Source of the DNA: Stercorarius parasiticus
Lineage: Eukaryota; Chordata; Aves; Charadriiformes; Stercorariidae
Assembly: GCA_013396915.1 (NCBI GenBank)
Contig: VWZL01000054.1
Location: forward strand, 241,167-305,166
Reading direction: 5' to 3'
DNA: 64,000 nt
In this document: one piece after another, positions 62,601-64,000 of the stretch
Layout: each line of letters begins with the position of its first letter
Position numbering within the stretch: the stretch's first letter is position 1
Position numbers and translations under genes: made by a program
The notes under the pieces: model-generated
Databases searched by the model: none
Told to the model about the DNA's origin: nothing
The model's input: the letters and a program-made list of their open reading frames with translations, nothing else

Positions 62601-63330
62601 GTCTGTAGAAAACAGGTGGGTATTTTCATTCTTTCTCTCTTCCTTTTTCTCCCCTAAAATGTTTTCAGCTCTCAAAGACAGTGACATCCAGCGGCAGGTT
62701 GATTGATCACGTCTGAATTTTGGTGTATAAACATTACATAATGCTATTTTCCCTTATATTGAGATTTAAAAAATGTGTGGTCTTTCATTTTGTTTTAGAT
62801 TACAGTAGTCAGTCTTTCATCTGCCATTGTTTGTTTCTAAGGGCCAAGGCAGTCACGTATGCAAAATGGCAATTGCTGCAGCATGATCTCTACCCCTAGC
62901 ATGGCTAGTGTTCTTATCTGTATCAGATCTCAAATACATATTGAACAATTGAGCCTTTTTGTTCAACTGTGGCTAGTTCACACAATCTAGTGGAACATTA
63001 TTAGTTTAAGTAAAAGCAGCTTAAGAAATCAAATGCAACGGCTGACAAACAGATCACTACAGGTCACTAGCGTCTTCGGGGAAGTAGGGAATCTCATTTA
63101 GTGGATCAGTTCTGATGGAATTTCAAAACTGTTGGTAATTGTGTAAAACTTCATATACCACTTCTTCTTAGTAAGGCTGAATACTGAGGACCTGCAGATA
63201 TAGTTTGATCTGCCAGTTGCTTCTGTATTTTTCTGTACTTGGCCCATATCACCAGAAAGCAATAAATGTGATGGATAATCCTTGTTACGTCTCAGTTTTG
63301 TTCTGCCACTTTCATCTCATAGCATTTTCT

Positions 63331-63432
63331 GCTTCCAGTCTTCCATCCTTCCCTATTATTCACTTCTCCCTTTCTTTTATCCATTTCATTGCCCTCTTCC
63401 TTTTTCTGCTTCCCCACTTTCATTTTTCTTTA
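63331..63432. repeat. Polypyrimidine-rich block
   Basis: About 100 bases are almost entirely C and T on the plus strand (e.g. CACTTCTCCCTTTCTTTTAT), with A at intervals. The bias creates a long open frame (63205-63558) rich in Ser, Phe, Leu and His that should not be taken as a gene. Confidence 0.6.
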
Positions 63433-63581
63433 ACCTATGCGTGCTTCTGTAATCAAATTGAAACAAGTACACAGAAATGTGAGCCAACCTTCATACTTCA
63501 AAGATTTCATTTGTGTTCTGTGTCTTTTCCCCCTCATCCTTCTGTCTGTTCGGCTTAGTTTAAGTGGAAGATGTACCAAAC

Positions 63582-63625
63582 CAGGGGTTCCTAACCGTTC
63601 TGCTGCAGTCTGACTGACATAATCA
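63582..63625 (+). mobile_element. Possible hAT/Charlie-type DNA transposon terminus
   Basis: CAGGGGTTCCTAACCGTTCT resembles the CAGGGGTTCTCAACC-type terminal inverted repeat of old vertebrate hAT (Charlie) elements. No matching opposite terminus or 8-bp duplication was found within the window, so this remains a weak call. Confidence 0.2.
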
Positions 63626-64000
63626 TTAATAATGATAATTTTTCTACTTTATGAACTTGTACCATGTTTTATAGCAGTGGATGAATAGTCACAGAGAAGT
63701 TAACTGCGCTTTAATACGCAGGAATTTATTCTGTGTGCTTGCGTTGAAGCACATCGGATCTGATTCATAGATGCTCAGGATACCCATAAATCCAAAGAAA
63801 TGGATTAAAGCACATGGGTGCTCTATGATCAAGTTGCTATAATCTCAAGGAATCAAAAATTAGTGAATTTTGAGACAAAACAAATAACAAGTCATTTAAC
63901 TATACTGTGGCCAGTAGTTAATTGTGCTATCTGCCAATGATGATACCAGCTAGTCATTCTTGGTCTGGGGAACAATGAAAGTTAGCAGCCCTCGGGAAGA
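63626..64000. other. Noncoding DNA at the right edge
   Basis: AT-rich unique sequence. I see no gene or repeat. Confidence 0.5.

Larger units (their letters stand above)
55758..63330. other. Long noncoding stretch, mostly unique
   Basis: No gene recognised. Landmarks: a purine tract with GGGA repeats at 57805-57823, a T run at 58107-58118, a G9 run at 58768-58776, an AAAC-type tract at 59082-59115, and a weak MIR-like trace at 59654-59695. Open frames at 60120-60554 (plus, 144 codons, one hydrophobic segment), 59380-59640 (minus, 86 codons) and 55894-56091 (minus, 65 codons) have no recognisable domain. Confidence 0.5.

Noticed and set aside
63205..63558. 117-codon Ser/Phe/Leu/His-rich open frame
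   Set aside because: An artefact of the polypyrimidine block, which contains few stop codons on the plus strand.

Overview
The window looks like intergenic or deep-intronic DNA from a bird (another sauropsid is possible). I base this on several CR1 LINE fragments. The youngest ends in the typical CR1 3' motif, ATTCTATG-type units repeated head to tail. Overall repeat content is low, there are no Alu/B1-like SINEs, the base composition is AT-rich, and there are no compact genes. I found no bacterial gene, operon, rRNA, tRNA, CRISPR array, insertion sequence, ERV or LTR. No protein-coding gene can be recognised with confidence. The one long open frame with a recognisable product is the C-terminal end of a CR1 reverse transcriptase.

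Layout. 249-1009: a fairly young, 5'-truncated CR1 on the minus strand, with a 196-codon open remnant of ORF2. 1010-13579: unique noncoding DNA with an old MIR/CORE-like remnant at 3961-4073. 13580-13960: a second minus-strand CR1 3' end. 13961-19651: unique, very AT-rich DNA. 19652-20236: an older plus-strand CR1 with internal losses. 20237-28659: mostly unique, with a perfect 14-bp inverted repeat (25704-25750) and two weak exon-like stretches. 28660-29240: a much decayed CR1-class LINE on the minus strand. 29250-41559: mostly unique, with one exon-like stretch at 32896-33042 and a pentanucleotide microsatellite at 40658-40723. 41560-42080: a relic of an L2-like LINE reverse transcriptase on the minus strand, in which several RT peptide motifs can still be read. 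43964-44084: a second MIR/CORE-like remnant. 44663-44950: a stretch resembling a terminal exon. 45430-45648: an old plus-strand CR1 3' end. 45649-64000: unique DNA with MIR/CORE-like remnants at 55674-55757 and, weakly, 59654-59695, a polypyrimidine block at 63331-63432, and a possible hAT-type terminus at 63582.

The most informative content is therefore a layered record of retroposons, from a legible CR1, through older CR1s, to L2-like and MIR-like relics likely to be shared among amniotes. A handful of exon-like stretches are recorded as unproven candidates. I see no convincing new biological system. Repeat assignments rest on recognising family consensus patterns by eye, without a database search, and conservation cannot be judged from a single sequence.
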